Origin: Flagellimonas marinaquae
GTDB lineage: Bacteria > Bacteroidota > Bacteroidia > Flavobacteriales > Flavobacteriaceae
Reading direction: 5' to 3'
Assembly: GCF_003992675.1 (NCBI RefSeq)
Contig: NZ_RZMZ01000014.1
Location: forward strand, 31,113-95,112
DNA: 64,000 nt
Shown piece by piece: positions 20,660 through 28,447 of the stretch (positions are counted from its first letter, which is position 1; every line of letters starts with the position of its first letter). A program made the position numbers and the translations under genes. Under the pieces are notes generated by a model that saw nothing but the letters and a program-made list of their open reading frames with translations, had not been told where the DNA came from and made no database searches.

Positions 20660-20708
20660 AAAGTGGGACATTGACCAAGGAAAAATCCTTTTTACAATAT
20701 CCCACTTT
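20660..20708. repeat. Long inverted repeat/hairpin between convergent genes
   Basis: AAAGTGGGA (20660-20668) pairs with TCCCACTTT (20700-20708). Inside it, after one mismatch, ATTG pairs with CAAT, and an inner AAGG/CCTT hairpin with an AAAAAT loop closes the structure. It lies between the anti-sigma gene (plus) and the oxidoreductase gene (minus) and may end transcription from both sides, although the flanking T-tract is weak. Confidence 0.55.
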
Positions 20709-20739
20709 CCGGACTAAAATCATTAAAAATCAAGAAACC

Positions 20740-22356
20740 TCATCCAACCATTTCTGGTTGTAAATTCCAATTTTCGTTGGCCAAGAGTACTTGGTCAAAA
20801 TCGATACCCTCGATGGGCTTTAAGGTCTGACTTGCAGCGTCCCATTCTATTCTTCTTCCCAACTTCCAAGACAAACCTGCCATGTGGGCCGAAATCGCTT
20901 CATCAAAGCCTTCGTTGATACCGCAACTGACCTTTCCTCCGTTTTTTATCACGCTCAACCATTCCCGCATGTGCAAAAAGGTGGAATCCACACGGACCCC
21001 ATCAATATAGGTCCACATGAGCCCCTTATCGGCGAAATATTGGGAGGTTGCGGACGAAACCGCATCGGTGGCGGCACCCGCAGGATCGTATTGATAAATG
21101 GGCACATCGGGTCTCATTTTTTCAGCCTCCAGCATAGCGGCATAGCGAGTGGATGCTCCATCTGGCCATACGGTCAACCTATTGCCCAGTTCCATGGTGG
21201 CATCATGCCCCATCAAAACGGTTGGTCTATTGAAGCCGTTGCCCAAGGTAGCGCTATAACAGAATGTCATGCCTTTTTCTTTACCCTTGGTCTGGCTGCT
21301 GCCCGTGCTGAAATCCGGGAACTCCATATTCACTTGGATGACATCGGGAACGTTTCTGCCATCATTATGGGTATATATACCTCCTGAAGCACTTACCGAA
21401 GCAGGTATCCCCATATTGAGCACGCAATTCAGACGGTCGTAATCGTGGGTCAATAAATCCCCGGATAGCCCAGAGCCATAGGCCCACCATTTACGCCATC
21501 TAAAGAAGTGGTTCTTATTGAAAGGCACCTTTGGTGCAGAGCCCAAGAATTGCTCCCAATCAATAGTTTCGGGACTGGCTTTCTCGTGGATATCATAGTT
21601 CCAGGCACCATTGTCATCGTTTCTGTTGGTATTGGTCTGAATCAATGACACGTGGCCCAATGTCCCTTTTTCCACAATATCCCTTGCTGTTCCAAAACTA
21701 AGGGTTTGTCTGTGCTGGTGACCCACGGCAAAAACGGCATCTGAATTTTCCGCAGCTTCACGTAATGTATAGGTTTCACCTACGGTATGTGTCATCGGTT
21801 TTTCAACATACACATGCACATTGTTGTTCAAAGCTTCGATGGACATGGGAGCGTGCCAGTGATCTGGTGTTGCGATGACAACGGCGTCCACCTCCCCACT
21901 TTGGATCATCTCTTTATAGGTTTTGTACCTTTTGATTTTATCATCTGTAGTGGAAAAGGAATTGATAAATGTTTCTGCCCTCACATCGAAGATGTCGCAG
22001 ATACCCACCAATTTGACATTGAGGCGTTCTTGGCTTTCAAAATCTTCCAATCTCTTATTATTGGGGTCTTCAATGGCAGCCAAACGCATCTCTTCCTTCC
22101 ATTCATCCGTAGCGAAACCCAAGGCCCTTGTCAACTGTTCGCCTCTAATACCAAAACCGATTACGCCGATACGAACGGGGTCACCCCCTATTCCAGGTAC
22201 GGCAGGTGGCATCGATGGCTTTATGTTGAGTTGTTCCAAAATTTCTGAACGCTTTTTTCTGGAACCGACCGAAGTGGCAGCTCCGGCCCACCATACAGCG
22301 CCCAATATGGGAAGGCCTCCCAATCCTATCAAAAGGTCTCTTCTAGTCCATTTCAT
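20740..22356 (-). CDS. Tat-exported Gfo/Idh/MocA family oxidoreductase
   Basis: A 538-residue NAD(P)-dependent dehydrogenase-like protein, probably acting on a sugar or sugar derivative in the periplasm. The N-terminus is a twin-arginine signal (WTRRDLLIGLGGLPILG), then the Rossmann motif RIGVIGFGIRGEQL, the Gfo/Idh signature EKPMTHTVGETYTLREAAEN after VVIATPDHWHA, and a long C-terminal alpha/beta domain. Tat export fits folding with the cofactor bound inside the cell. It overlaps the upstream DoxX gene by 4 nt. Members in Bacteroidota act in polysaccharide or inositol breakdown; no other sugar genes are close, so the substrate is open. Confidence 0.9.
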   Translation of the reverse strand: MKWTRRDLLIGLGGLPILGAVWWAGAATSVGSRKKRSEILEQLNIKPSMPPAVPGIGGDPVRIGVIGFGIRGEQLTRALGFATDEWKEEMRLAAIEDPNNKRLEDFESQERLNVKLVGICDIFDVRAETFINSFSTTDDKIKRYKTYKEMIQSGEVDAVVIATPDHWHAPMSIEALNNNVHVYVEKPMTHTVGETYTLREAAENSDAVFAVGHQHRQTLSFGTARDIVEKGTLGHVSLIQTNTNRNDDNGAWNYDIHEKASPETIDWEQFLGSAPKVPFNKNHFFRWRKWWAYGSGLSGDLLTHDYDRLNCVLNMGIPASVSASGGIYTHNDGRNVPDVIQVNMEFPDFSTGSSQTKGKEKGMTFCYSATLGNGFNRPTVLMGHDATMELGNRLTVWPDGASTRYAAMLEAEKMRPDVPIYQYDPAGAATDAVSSATSQYFADKGLMWTYIDGVRVDSTFLHMREWLSVIKNGGKVSCGINEGFDEAISAHMAGLSWKLGRRIEWDAASQTLKPIEGIDFDQVLLANENWNLQPEMVG

Positions 22357-22832
22357 TGCTCCTGGGTTTTAAGTTTGTGTTTTCTGAGATAGTCCAATCC
22401 AAAATACTGGCCGGTCGGCAATTGAAAGATGACCATACAGGCCACCAATTCAATCAAGTTTTTGTTGATGAGCCAATAGTTTCCTTCCACATTCATTTGC
22501 GTAAGGCCAGGGAAGGGCGGGTGTGCCAAAAAGTAAAGGGCAAGCAGGCCAATGCCTACAATGGCGCCAATACGTTCAAAAATGCCCAAGGTAAAGGTCA
22601 CTCCCACCACCATAAGGGCAATAATGTTCAAGGTGTCCACCCAACCGATGGTCGCATCGCCTATCAACATGTTAAAGAACCAGTCAAACGGTCCTTGTGC
22701 GGTTGCCAAGTACCCGAATGAAGTCCACTCGGGGTTGTACATTTTCACCACACCTTCAAATAAAAAGTGCCACCCTATAAATATGCGAAGCAGGGTAACA
22801 CTTGCTTTTAGTTTATTGTGATTTTGGTTCAT
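22353..22832 (-). CDS. DoxX-family membrane protein
   Basis: A 159-residue integral membrane protein with four predicted helices. Typical DoxX features are the first helix carrying R-x-x-x-G-x-x-F (TLLRIFIGWHFLFEGVVKMY) and the third helix LGIFERIGAIVGIGLLALYF. DoxX proteins are small quinone-associated or redox-linked subunits of uncertain role. It precedes and is coupled to the Tat-exported oxidoreductase (ATGA overlap). A membrane electron-transfer role beside a periplasmic dehydrogenase is plausible but is inference. Confidence 0.85.
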   Translation of the reverse strand: MNQNHNKLKASVTLLRIFIGWHFLFEGVVKMYNPEWTSFGYLATAQGPFDWFFNMLIGDATIGWVDTLNIIALMVVGVTFTLGIFERIGAIVGIGLLALYFLAHPPFPGLTQMNVEGNYWLINKNLIELVACMVIFQLPTGQYFGLDYLRKHKLKTQEQ

Positions 22833-23107
22833 AATGGTTATAGTTAATCGTCAATATTCAATGCAGCTCCACATAAGGGTTTGTACCATATTGGGGACAT
22901 CAACTGTTGGAAATATATTTTGAAGTACTAAAAGTAGCCTACAGGTTGCTGACAAACCATGACCAATGTCAGTTTCAGTGGTTTACGGAAAAAAGAAGGG
23001 AAAATACAGGGCAGATGTGAGACTGACATCACATACCATGGAATTCATGGGGCATAACCGTGGTGTTTTATGCCAAGAAGTATATCAATTGAAAAGAAAC
23101 AGTTTGA

Positions 23108-24409
23108 TTAAACGGGCTCTCCGAAAAGGTCGTAGTCGGATGCATCGGTAATCTTGATGTTGGTAAAATCACCGATTTTGACGTAATGCTTGGTCGCATC
23201 GATAAGCACTTCGTTATCCACATCGGGAGAATCGAATTCGGTACGGCCAATAAAATGATGCCCTTCCTTCCTATCGATGATGCAACGGAAGGTCTTGCCA
23301 ATTTTTTCTTGGTTGAGCTCCCAAGAAATCTGGGATTGTATTTCCATGATAGCATTGGCCCGTTCTTGCTTTACATCTTCAGGAACATCGTCCTCCAACT
23401 GATACGCATGGGTATTTTCCTCATGACTATAGGTAAAGCAGCCCAATCGCTCAAAGCGCATCTCTTGCACCCATTGTTTCAAGGTCTCAAAGTCTTCCTC
23501 GGTTTCTCCGGGATACCCCACGATCAAGGTAGTTCGGATAGCCATTCCAGGTACAGCAGCCCTAAAATCCTGTAACAGTTTTGTGGTTTTGGCTTGGGTG
23601 GTTCCTCTACGCATACTTTTAAGGATACTGTCCGATATATGCTGCAACGGAATATCGATATAATTGCAGATTTTGGGCTCGTTGCGCATCACCTCCAAAA
23701 CATCCATAGGGAAGCCTGTTGGGAAAGCGTAGTGCAAGCGAATCCATTCAATACCCTCCACTTGGGCCAAAGCTTGGAGGAGTTCGGCCAAGTTTCTTTT
23801 TTTATAGAGGTCCAAACCATAATACGTAAGGTCCTGGGCTATCAAAATCAATTCCTTAACGCCATTAGCAGCCAGTTTTTCGGCCTCTTTCACCAAATCT
23901 TCAATGGGTGTGCTACGGTGCTTACCACGCATTAATGGAATTGCACAAAAGGAACAAGGTCTATCGCAACCTTCTGCGATTTTAAGGTAAGCATAGTTCT
24001 TTGGCGTTGTGGTCAAACGTTCCCCAATCAGCTCATGCTTGTAGTCCGCACCAAGGGCCTTCAACAAGTTGGGCAGGTCGGTGGTACCAAAATAGGCATC
24101 CACATTGGGAATCTCCTTTTCCAAATCGGGTTTATAGCGTTCGCTCAAACAACCTGTCACAAAAACCTTATCGACATGACCGGCTTCCTTGCGCTGCACA
24201 TAATCCAAAATCGTGTTCACACTTTCTTCCTTGGCATTGGCAATAAACCCACAGGTATTAATGACCACCACATTACCTTCCTCTTCATGGGCAACCTCTT
24301 TATTGTTGGCCCGCAATTGGCCCATCAATACTTCGGAATCGTAGACGTTTTTGCTACAACCCAAAGTCACCACATTGATTTTGTTCTTTTTAAGCGATTT
24401 TGTGCGCAT
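23108..24409 (-). CDS. rimO: Ribosomal protein S12 methylthiotransferase
   Basis: Radical-SAM enzyme that adds a methylthio group to the conserved Asp of ribosomal protein S12. The 433 residues comprise the N-terminal MTTase domain with three cluster cysteines (TLGCSKN; NTCGFI; GCLSERY), the radical-SAM CxxxCxxC in GCDRPCSFCAIP (about 147-154) and a C-terminal TRAM domain (about 370-430). It is assigned RimO rather than MiaB from TLGCSKN and the overall pattern, and from its position downstream of ftsY, which is common in Bacteroidota. Here an amidase and a membrane-protein gene come between ftsY and rimO. Confidence 0.94.
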   Translation of the reverse strand: MRTKSLKKNKINVVTLGCSKNVYDSEVLMGQLRANNKEVAHEEEGNVVVINTCGFIANAKEESVNTILDYVQRKEAGHVDKVFVTGCLSERYKPDLEKEIPNVDAYFGTTDLPNLLKALGADYKHELIGERLTTTPKNYAYLKIAEGCDRPCSFCAIPLMRGKHRSTPIEDLVKEAEKLAANGVKELILIAQDLTYYGLDLYKKRNLAELLQALAQVEGIEWIRLHYAFPTGFPMDVLEVMRNEPKICNYIDIPLQHISDSILKSMRRGTTQAKTTKLLQDFRAAVPGMAIRTTLIVGYPGETEEDFETLKQWVQEMRFERLGCFTYSHEENTHAYQLEDDVPEDVKQERANAIMEIQSQISWELNQEKIGKTFRCIIDRKEGHHFIGRTEFDSPDVDNEVLIDATKHYVKIGDFTNIKITDASDYDLFGEPV

Positions 24410-24487
24410 AGTTCCTTAAAATGGAGTGCAAAAATACAACAACACAATGCATTACAACCCCATTAGATCATAATTTTAAAGAGGCAT

Positions 24488-26149
24488 CTAGTTTTTGTAC
24501 CCTTCGGGAATCTTTCGGGCCTTGGTCAAATCTTCAAAGGCTTTTCCCATTCGCAACAATTGAGCTTCCGACAAGGGTTTTCCAATAAAGGTCAAGCTTT
24601 CCGGTTCGCCATCGGCCTTGTATCCCATCGGAACGGTCAGGGCTGGGTATTCTGCCACAGCCGCATAGCCTGCATGGTAGTTATTGATGCTCAAAACTGC
24701 GTCCAAGTCTTGCTCTTCCATGATGTTGAAGAATGCCCTACCCGATTTTTTTAGATTGATTTTGATTTCCTCAAATTGTTCTGCCGTAGTGGAATCCGCC
24801 AAAATCCCGTCCAATCGCTCTTGACCATAAGGAATCCTGACCAAGGAATCCTGTTGGTTGAATTTCACTACATCTTCAACGCTATCTACTGTAACCACAT
24901 CTTTATTTTTGACCTGGGCACCAATGTATGAGGGTAAGTCCTGCTTCATGTCCAAGTTCAGCAAGGTCACAAAGCCATCCAAGGGAATATTTTCAGGTTC
25001 AAATTCGATAATCTCCGCACCAGCTGTACGCAAGGCTTCCACATTGGCAGCGTAGATAGAATCCGCTTCCATGAGGCTGGTCATGACCCCGAATCGGAAA
25101 TCTTGAATCGATGCTGAATCCATGGCTAGGGACAACATATCCTGTTCCTGACCAACGGACTTGTCATCTTCGTTATCCTTGCCCAACATGGCATCCAATA
25201 AAATGGCATTGTCCGTGACATTCTTGGTCATGGGGCCCGGCGTATCGAGGGTGCTGGAAATAGGCACTATTCCTGTCCGGCTCAGCAAACCAATGGTAGG
25301 TTTTAGGCCCACCACCGAGTTCTGACTGGAGGGTGAAAGTATAGAGCCTGAGGTTTCGGTACCCACCGCACCTACGGCATAATTGGCCGCTGTGGATGTT
25401 CCACTGCCCGCACTGGAGCCACCGGTGTCAAATACCCGTCTTCCATAAGGGTTTAAGGTCTGACCGCCTACCGCACTCTGGCCATTTGGACAAACGCCAC
25501 AGATAAAGTTGGCCCACTCGCTCAAGTTGGCCTTGCCCAAAATTAGCGCACCTTTTTCTTTTAAACGTTTCACGATAAAGGCATCGTCGGTCTGGCTTTG
25601 CTGCAAGGCAATGGCACCTGCGGTCGTCTTCATTTCGGAGGTACCAATGTTGTCCTTCAACAATATGGGCATTCCGTAAATGGGATGGTGGTCGCCTTGG
25701 TTGGCGTCCAACTTACGGGCTTCTTCCAGTACATTGGGATTGAGCGCGATAATGGTGTTCAGGGTAGTATTGTTGGGAAGTTCGTATTTGTAGATTCGGT
25801 GCAGATAGAAGAGCACCAAATCTTCGTAGGTGAACTCACCAGATTTGATATGGTTTTGGATAGTCGGGATATCCTGCTCCAAGACCAAAGGCTTCATACG
25901 TTCATACTTTTCATCCGTATATTGGGAAACCTCTTCGTAAAGGGGCAAAAACACCTCATTTTTGTCCAAAACTTTACTTTGGATAAACTTATAGCGCATC
26001 CGTGGGCTTTCATTATCTGCACTTGCCGCTACTTCCGAAGAATCGTTGTAGGGCGTCCAAAGAACAACATCGTCTTTAGGTGTTGCTTCTTTTTGTTTAC
26101 AGGAAATGAATCCAATCAGGATAAAGAAAAATAAGAGGTTTTTGTACAT
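24488..26149 (-). CDS. Amidase-signature family hydrolase, lipoprotein
   Basis: A 553-residue exported amidase. The N-terminus has a lipobox (LIGFISC, Cys about 17), so the enzyme is tethered to a membrane. The Ser-cisSer-Lys triad of the amidase signature family is visible: the Lys in MPILLKDNIGT (about residue 161), cis-Ser in GGSSAGSG (about 244-251) and the nucleophile Ser in GTETSGSILSP (about 267). Substrates in this family range from peptide amides to fatty-acid amides, so specificity is open. It starts 4 nt after the stop of the AT-rich membrane-protein gene and precedes rimO by 78 nt. Confidence 0.92.
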   Translation of the reverse strand: MYKNLLFFFILIGFISCKQKEATPKDDVVLWTPYNDSSEVAASADNESPRMRYKFIQSKVLDKNEVFLPLYEEVSQYTDEKYERMKPLVLEQDIPTIQNHIKSGEFTYEDLVLFYLHRIYKYELPNNTTLNTIIALNPNVLEEARKLDANQGDHHPIYGMPILLKDNIGTSEMKTTAGAIALQQSQTDDAFIVKRLKEKGALILGKANLSEWANFICGVCPNGQSAVGGQTLNPYGRRVFDTGGSSAGSGTSTAANYAVGAVGTETSGSILSPSSQNSVVGLKPTIGLLSRTGIVPISSTLDTPGPMTKNVTDNAILLDAMLGKDNEDDKSVGQEQDMLSLAMDSASIQDFRFGVMTSLMEADSIYAANVEALRTAGAEIIEFEPENIPLDGFVTLLNLDMKQDLPSYIGAQVKNKDVVTVDSVEDVVKFNQQDSLVRIPYGQERLDGILADSTTAEQFEEIKINLKKSGRAFFNIMEEQDLDAVLSINNYHAGYAAVAEYPALTVPMGYKADGEPESLTFIGKPLSEAQLLRMGKAFEDLTKARKIPEGYKN

Positions 26150-26153
26150 ACTA

Positions 26154-27236
26154 TTAGTGATTTTTAGAGTAAATGGCGGTGGATAAGGCTATTGCCCCAG
26201 CAAATGGAGCTCCCAGTAAGGTGGCTATGATTGTGGAGTCAAAAACCATATCAAAATAATTAACCGTGAAATAGCCTACGATCCAAAAAATCAAAAGTAA
26301 AAATATGTACCAAGAAAAAAACAAAATAAAAATGTTCGAACTCATTAGTGCCTTTATAAATATTTGAAATGTAGTCCTTAACCTTTTTTTAGGTTTCAAA
26401 GTATCCTGAGTCGGCACTACTAAATCATTCATATTGTTCACTTCGTCAGCGAACATCTCCATATATTTTTTTCTTAAACCTTCTAACTTATTATTAGGTA
26501 CGTTAGTACTATCTGGTTTGATATGAGTAAATTCGTAGGCTATTAGAAAATCTATTGGAGAAATTATTTTTTCAATCTCCTTTCTTTCATTTATTCTTTT
26601 GCCAAGCTTATCCTTCACCTGCGAAAAAGCTTTCAAAATTTTATTGGTTAAATCTGAAAATTCTATCCAATCAAACTTTTTAACTAATCTGGTTTCTATG
26701 TTCGCAACGGAAACAGGAAGTTTATCGTATTTCATTTCTCCAAAATGCTGAATAGCCTTTTCCAAATATTTATCAGAATTTGATAGTTGTCTCTCATCGC
26801 CACTTATCAAATAATCCTTTAATTCCTTTCTTAGAGAAAAAATGTAGCAAAATGGAAGATACTTCTTAGCTAAGGCTTTTTTTGATTCTTTTTTCGACCA
26901 ATATTCATAAACTAAACGAAATACAACCCAAATAAGACCAGAAATCAAAACACCTAAAAGCCATCTCAACCAAAAATTATAACTCTCAAAATACGATTGA
27001 AGAAGTTCACGGTTCAAAAACTTAAAAAGTGAATAAAAATAATTTCCCTCAAATCCTCCCGGAAGAACAGGTACAATATTTACAATGAAAAATATGGTTG
27101 ACCAAAAATAAACACCCCAAGAAACCTCAAACTTCCAATTATTTCTTTCTCGATATTTAAAAAGACTATTAATTGATTCAAAATAACTAGAAATTTTATC
27201 GTTAATTAGGTTTTCAACATCTTCTGATTGATTCAT
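26154..27236 (-). CDS. AT-rich membrane protein of unknown function
   Basis: A 360-residue protein that I do not recognise. It has two hydrophobic helices in the N-terminal third (about 44-62 and 92-112), a central charged helical domain of about 170 residues (KKESKKALAKKYLP through LKPKKRLRT), and two C-terminal hydrophobic segments (about 295-320 and 330-352). The arrangement suggests a large cytoplasmic domain held between two helical hairpins. Base composition is clearly more AT-rich than the neighbours, with many AAA/ATT/TTT codons, which suggests later acquisition. It lies between ftsY (30 nt upstream) and the amidase (4 nt downstream) on the same strand, so it is probably transcribed with them. 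Confidence 0.7.
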   Translation of the reverse strand: MNQSEDVENLINDKISSYFESINSLFKYRERNNWKFEVSWGVYFWSTIFFIVNIVPVLPGGFEGNYFYSLFKFLNRELLQSYFESYNFWLRWLLGVLISGLIWVVFRLVYEYWSKKESKKALAKKYLPFCYIFSLRKELKDYLISGDERQLSNSDKYLEKAIQHFGEMKYDKLPVSVANIETRLVKKFDWIEFSDLTNKILKAFSQVKDKLGKRINERKEIEKIISPIDFLIAYEFTHIKPDSTNVPNNKLEGLRKKYMEMFADEVNNMNDLVVPTQDTLKPKKRLRTTFQIFIKALMSSNIFILFFSWYIFLLLIFWIVGYFTVNYFDMVFDSTIIATLLGAPFAGAIALSTAIYSKNH

Positions 27237-27265
27237 CCTTCCAAATTTAATTTTTCATTTTTTTA

Positions 27266-28222
27266 CTATAAATTAAAAAATGAATCGACAAACTCGTATT
27301 TATTGAACACTTGAAGGTCTTCGATGCCTTCCCCGACACCGATATATTTTACCGGAATCTGAAACTGGTCCGAAATTCCGATGACAACGCCGCCCTTGGC
27401 TGTACCATCCAGTTTGGTAACGGCCAAGCTGGTCACTTCGGTGGCTTTGGTAAACTGTTTGGCCTGTTCAAATGCGTTTTGTCCGGTGGAACCATCCAAA
27501 ACCAAAAGTACTTCGTGGGGCGCATCGGGCACTACTTTTTGCATCACCCTCTTTACCTTGGAAAGTTCGTTCATCAGATTGACTTTATTGTGAAGGCGGC
27601 CTGCCGTATCGACCAATACTACGTCGGCCTTTTCCGCAACTGCGGAATGCAGGGTATCGAATGCCACGGATGCCGGGTCACTGCCCATTTTTTGTTTAAT
27701 GATAGGCACGTCAACTCGTTGGGCCCAGACTTCCAGCTGATCAATTGCCGCCGCACGGAAGGTATCCGCAGCTCCTAAAACCACTTTCAATCCTTTTGCC
27801 TTAAACTTATGGGCCAATTTACCAATGGTTGTTGTCTTACCCACCCCATTTACGCCAACCACCATGATCACATAGGGTTTTTTATCGGTGGGAACGGTTA
27901 TCTCGCTGTCTTCCCCTGAATTGGTTTCGGAAAGCAGTCCAGCAATTTCCTCGCGTAAAATGGTATTGAGTTCATCGGTGCCCATATATTTATCCCGGGA
28001 CACACGCTCTTCGATACGCTCAATGATTTTAAGGGTGGTGTTCACTCCAACATCCGAAGTTACCAATACTTCTTCCAGGTTGTCCAAGACCTCATCGTCA
28101 ACCTTGGATTTACCGGCCACCGCCTGGCCCAATTTTCCGAAAAAACTGGTCTTGGATTTTTCCAGACCCTTATCCAGGGTCTCCTTTTTATCCTTTGAAA
28201 ATATATTTTTGAATAAGCTCAT
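27266..28222 (-). CDS. ftsY: Signal recognition particle receptor FtsY
   Basis: SRP-receptor GTPase that delivers ribosomes translating membrane proteins to the translocon. The ATG at 28222 (MSLFKNIFSKDKKE) is preferred over an in-frame start 33 nt upstream because the amphipathic N-terminus typical of short FtsY proteins then begins the protein; it is 318 residues long. NG-domain motifs: G1 GVNGVGKTTT (about 125-134), the DTFRAAAIDQL insertion motif, DTAGR (G3), and TKLDGTAKGG (G4). The long acidic A domain of E. coli FtsY is missing, as usual in Bacteroidota. Confidence 0.97.
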   Translation of the reverse strand: MSLFKNIFSKDKKETLDKGLEKSKTSFFGKLGQAVAGKSKVDDEVLDNLEEVLVTSDVGVNTTLKIIERIEERVSRDKYMGTDELNTILREEIAGLLSETNSGEDSEITVPTDKKPYVIMVVGVNGVGKTTTIGKLAHKFKAKGLKVVLGAADTFRAAAIDQLEVWAQRVDVPIIKQKMGSDPASVAFDTLHSAVAEKADVVLVDTAGRLHNKVNLMNELSKVKRVMQKVVPDAPHEVLLVLDGSTGQNAFEQAKQFTKATEVTSLAVTKLDGTAKGGVVIGISDQFQIPVKYIGVGEGIEDLQVFNKYEFVDSFFNL

Positions 28223-28415
28223 CCTGTGTTCTTTGAGAATGACCAAAGATAGCAAAGTAAGGGGAGTTTTGTTTAGTCTAATTTCAGAATACGCCCTATC
28301 CGATTCCTTTGGGATAGCAAATAAATAGCATCTCTTAAACCCAAGAAATGCAGCGTTTTACCATCTATACAAAGTGCTTCACAACAAAAGTTGCGATCAA
28401 ACCTATATAGTGGGC

Positions 28416-28423
28416 TATTTTTG
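28416..28423 (+). promoter_or_regulatory. Candidate -7 box for the thrombospondin-repeat protein gene
   Basis: TATTTTTG fits TANNTTTG and lies 24 nt before the ATG at 28448. A TTG sits upstream at 28391-28393, 22 nt from the box, a little longer than the usual spacing. Confidence 0.45.
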
Positions 28424-28447
28424 ACCTACCTCAACAACAACCCTTAC

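Noticed and set aside
22966..23151. 61-codon plus-strand frame in the gap before rimO
   Set aside because: It runs antisense into the 3' end of rimO, has no recognisable features, and the rest of the 275-nt gap is AT-rich and gene-free; treated as chance.
23186..23575. 129-codon plus-strand frame antisense to rimO
   Set aside because: Covers conserved RimO/TRAM coding sequence and shows no domain or signal of its own.
26154..28222. Possible defence island around the AT-rich membrane protein
   Set aside because: It is a single unrecognised gene between ftsY and an amidase, with no nuclease, NTPase, toxin or mobile element alongside.
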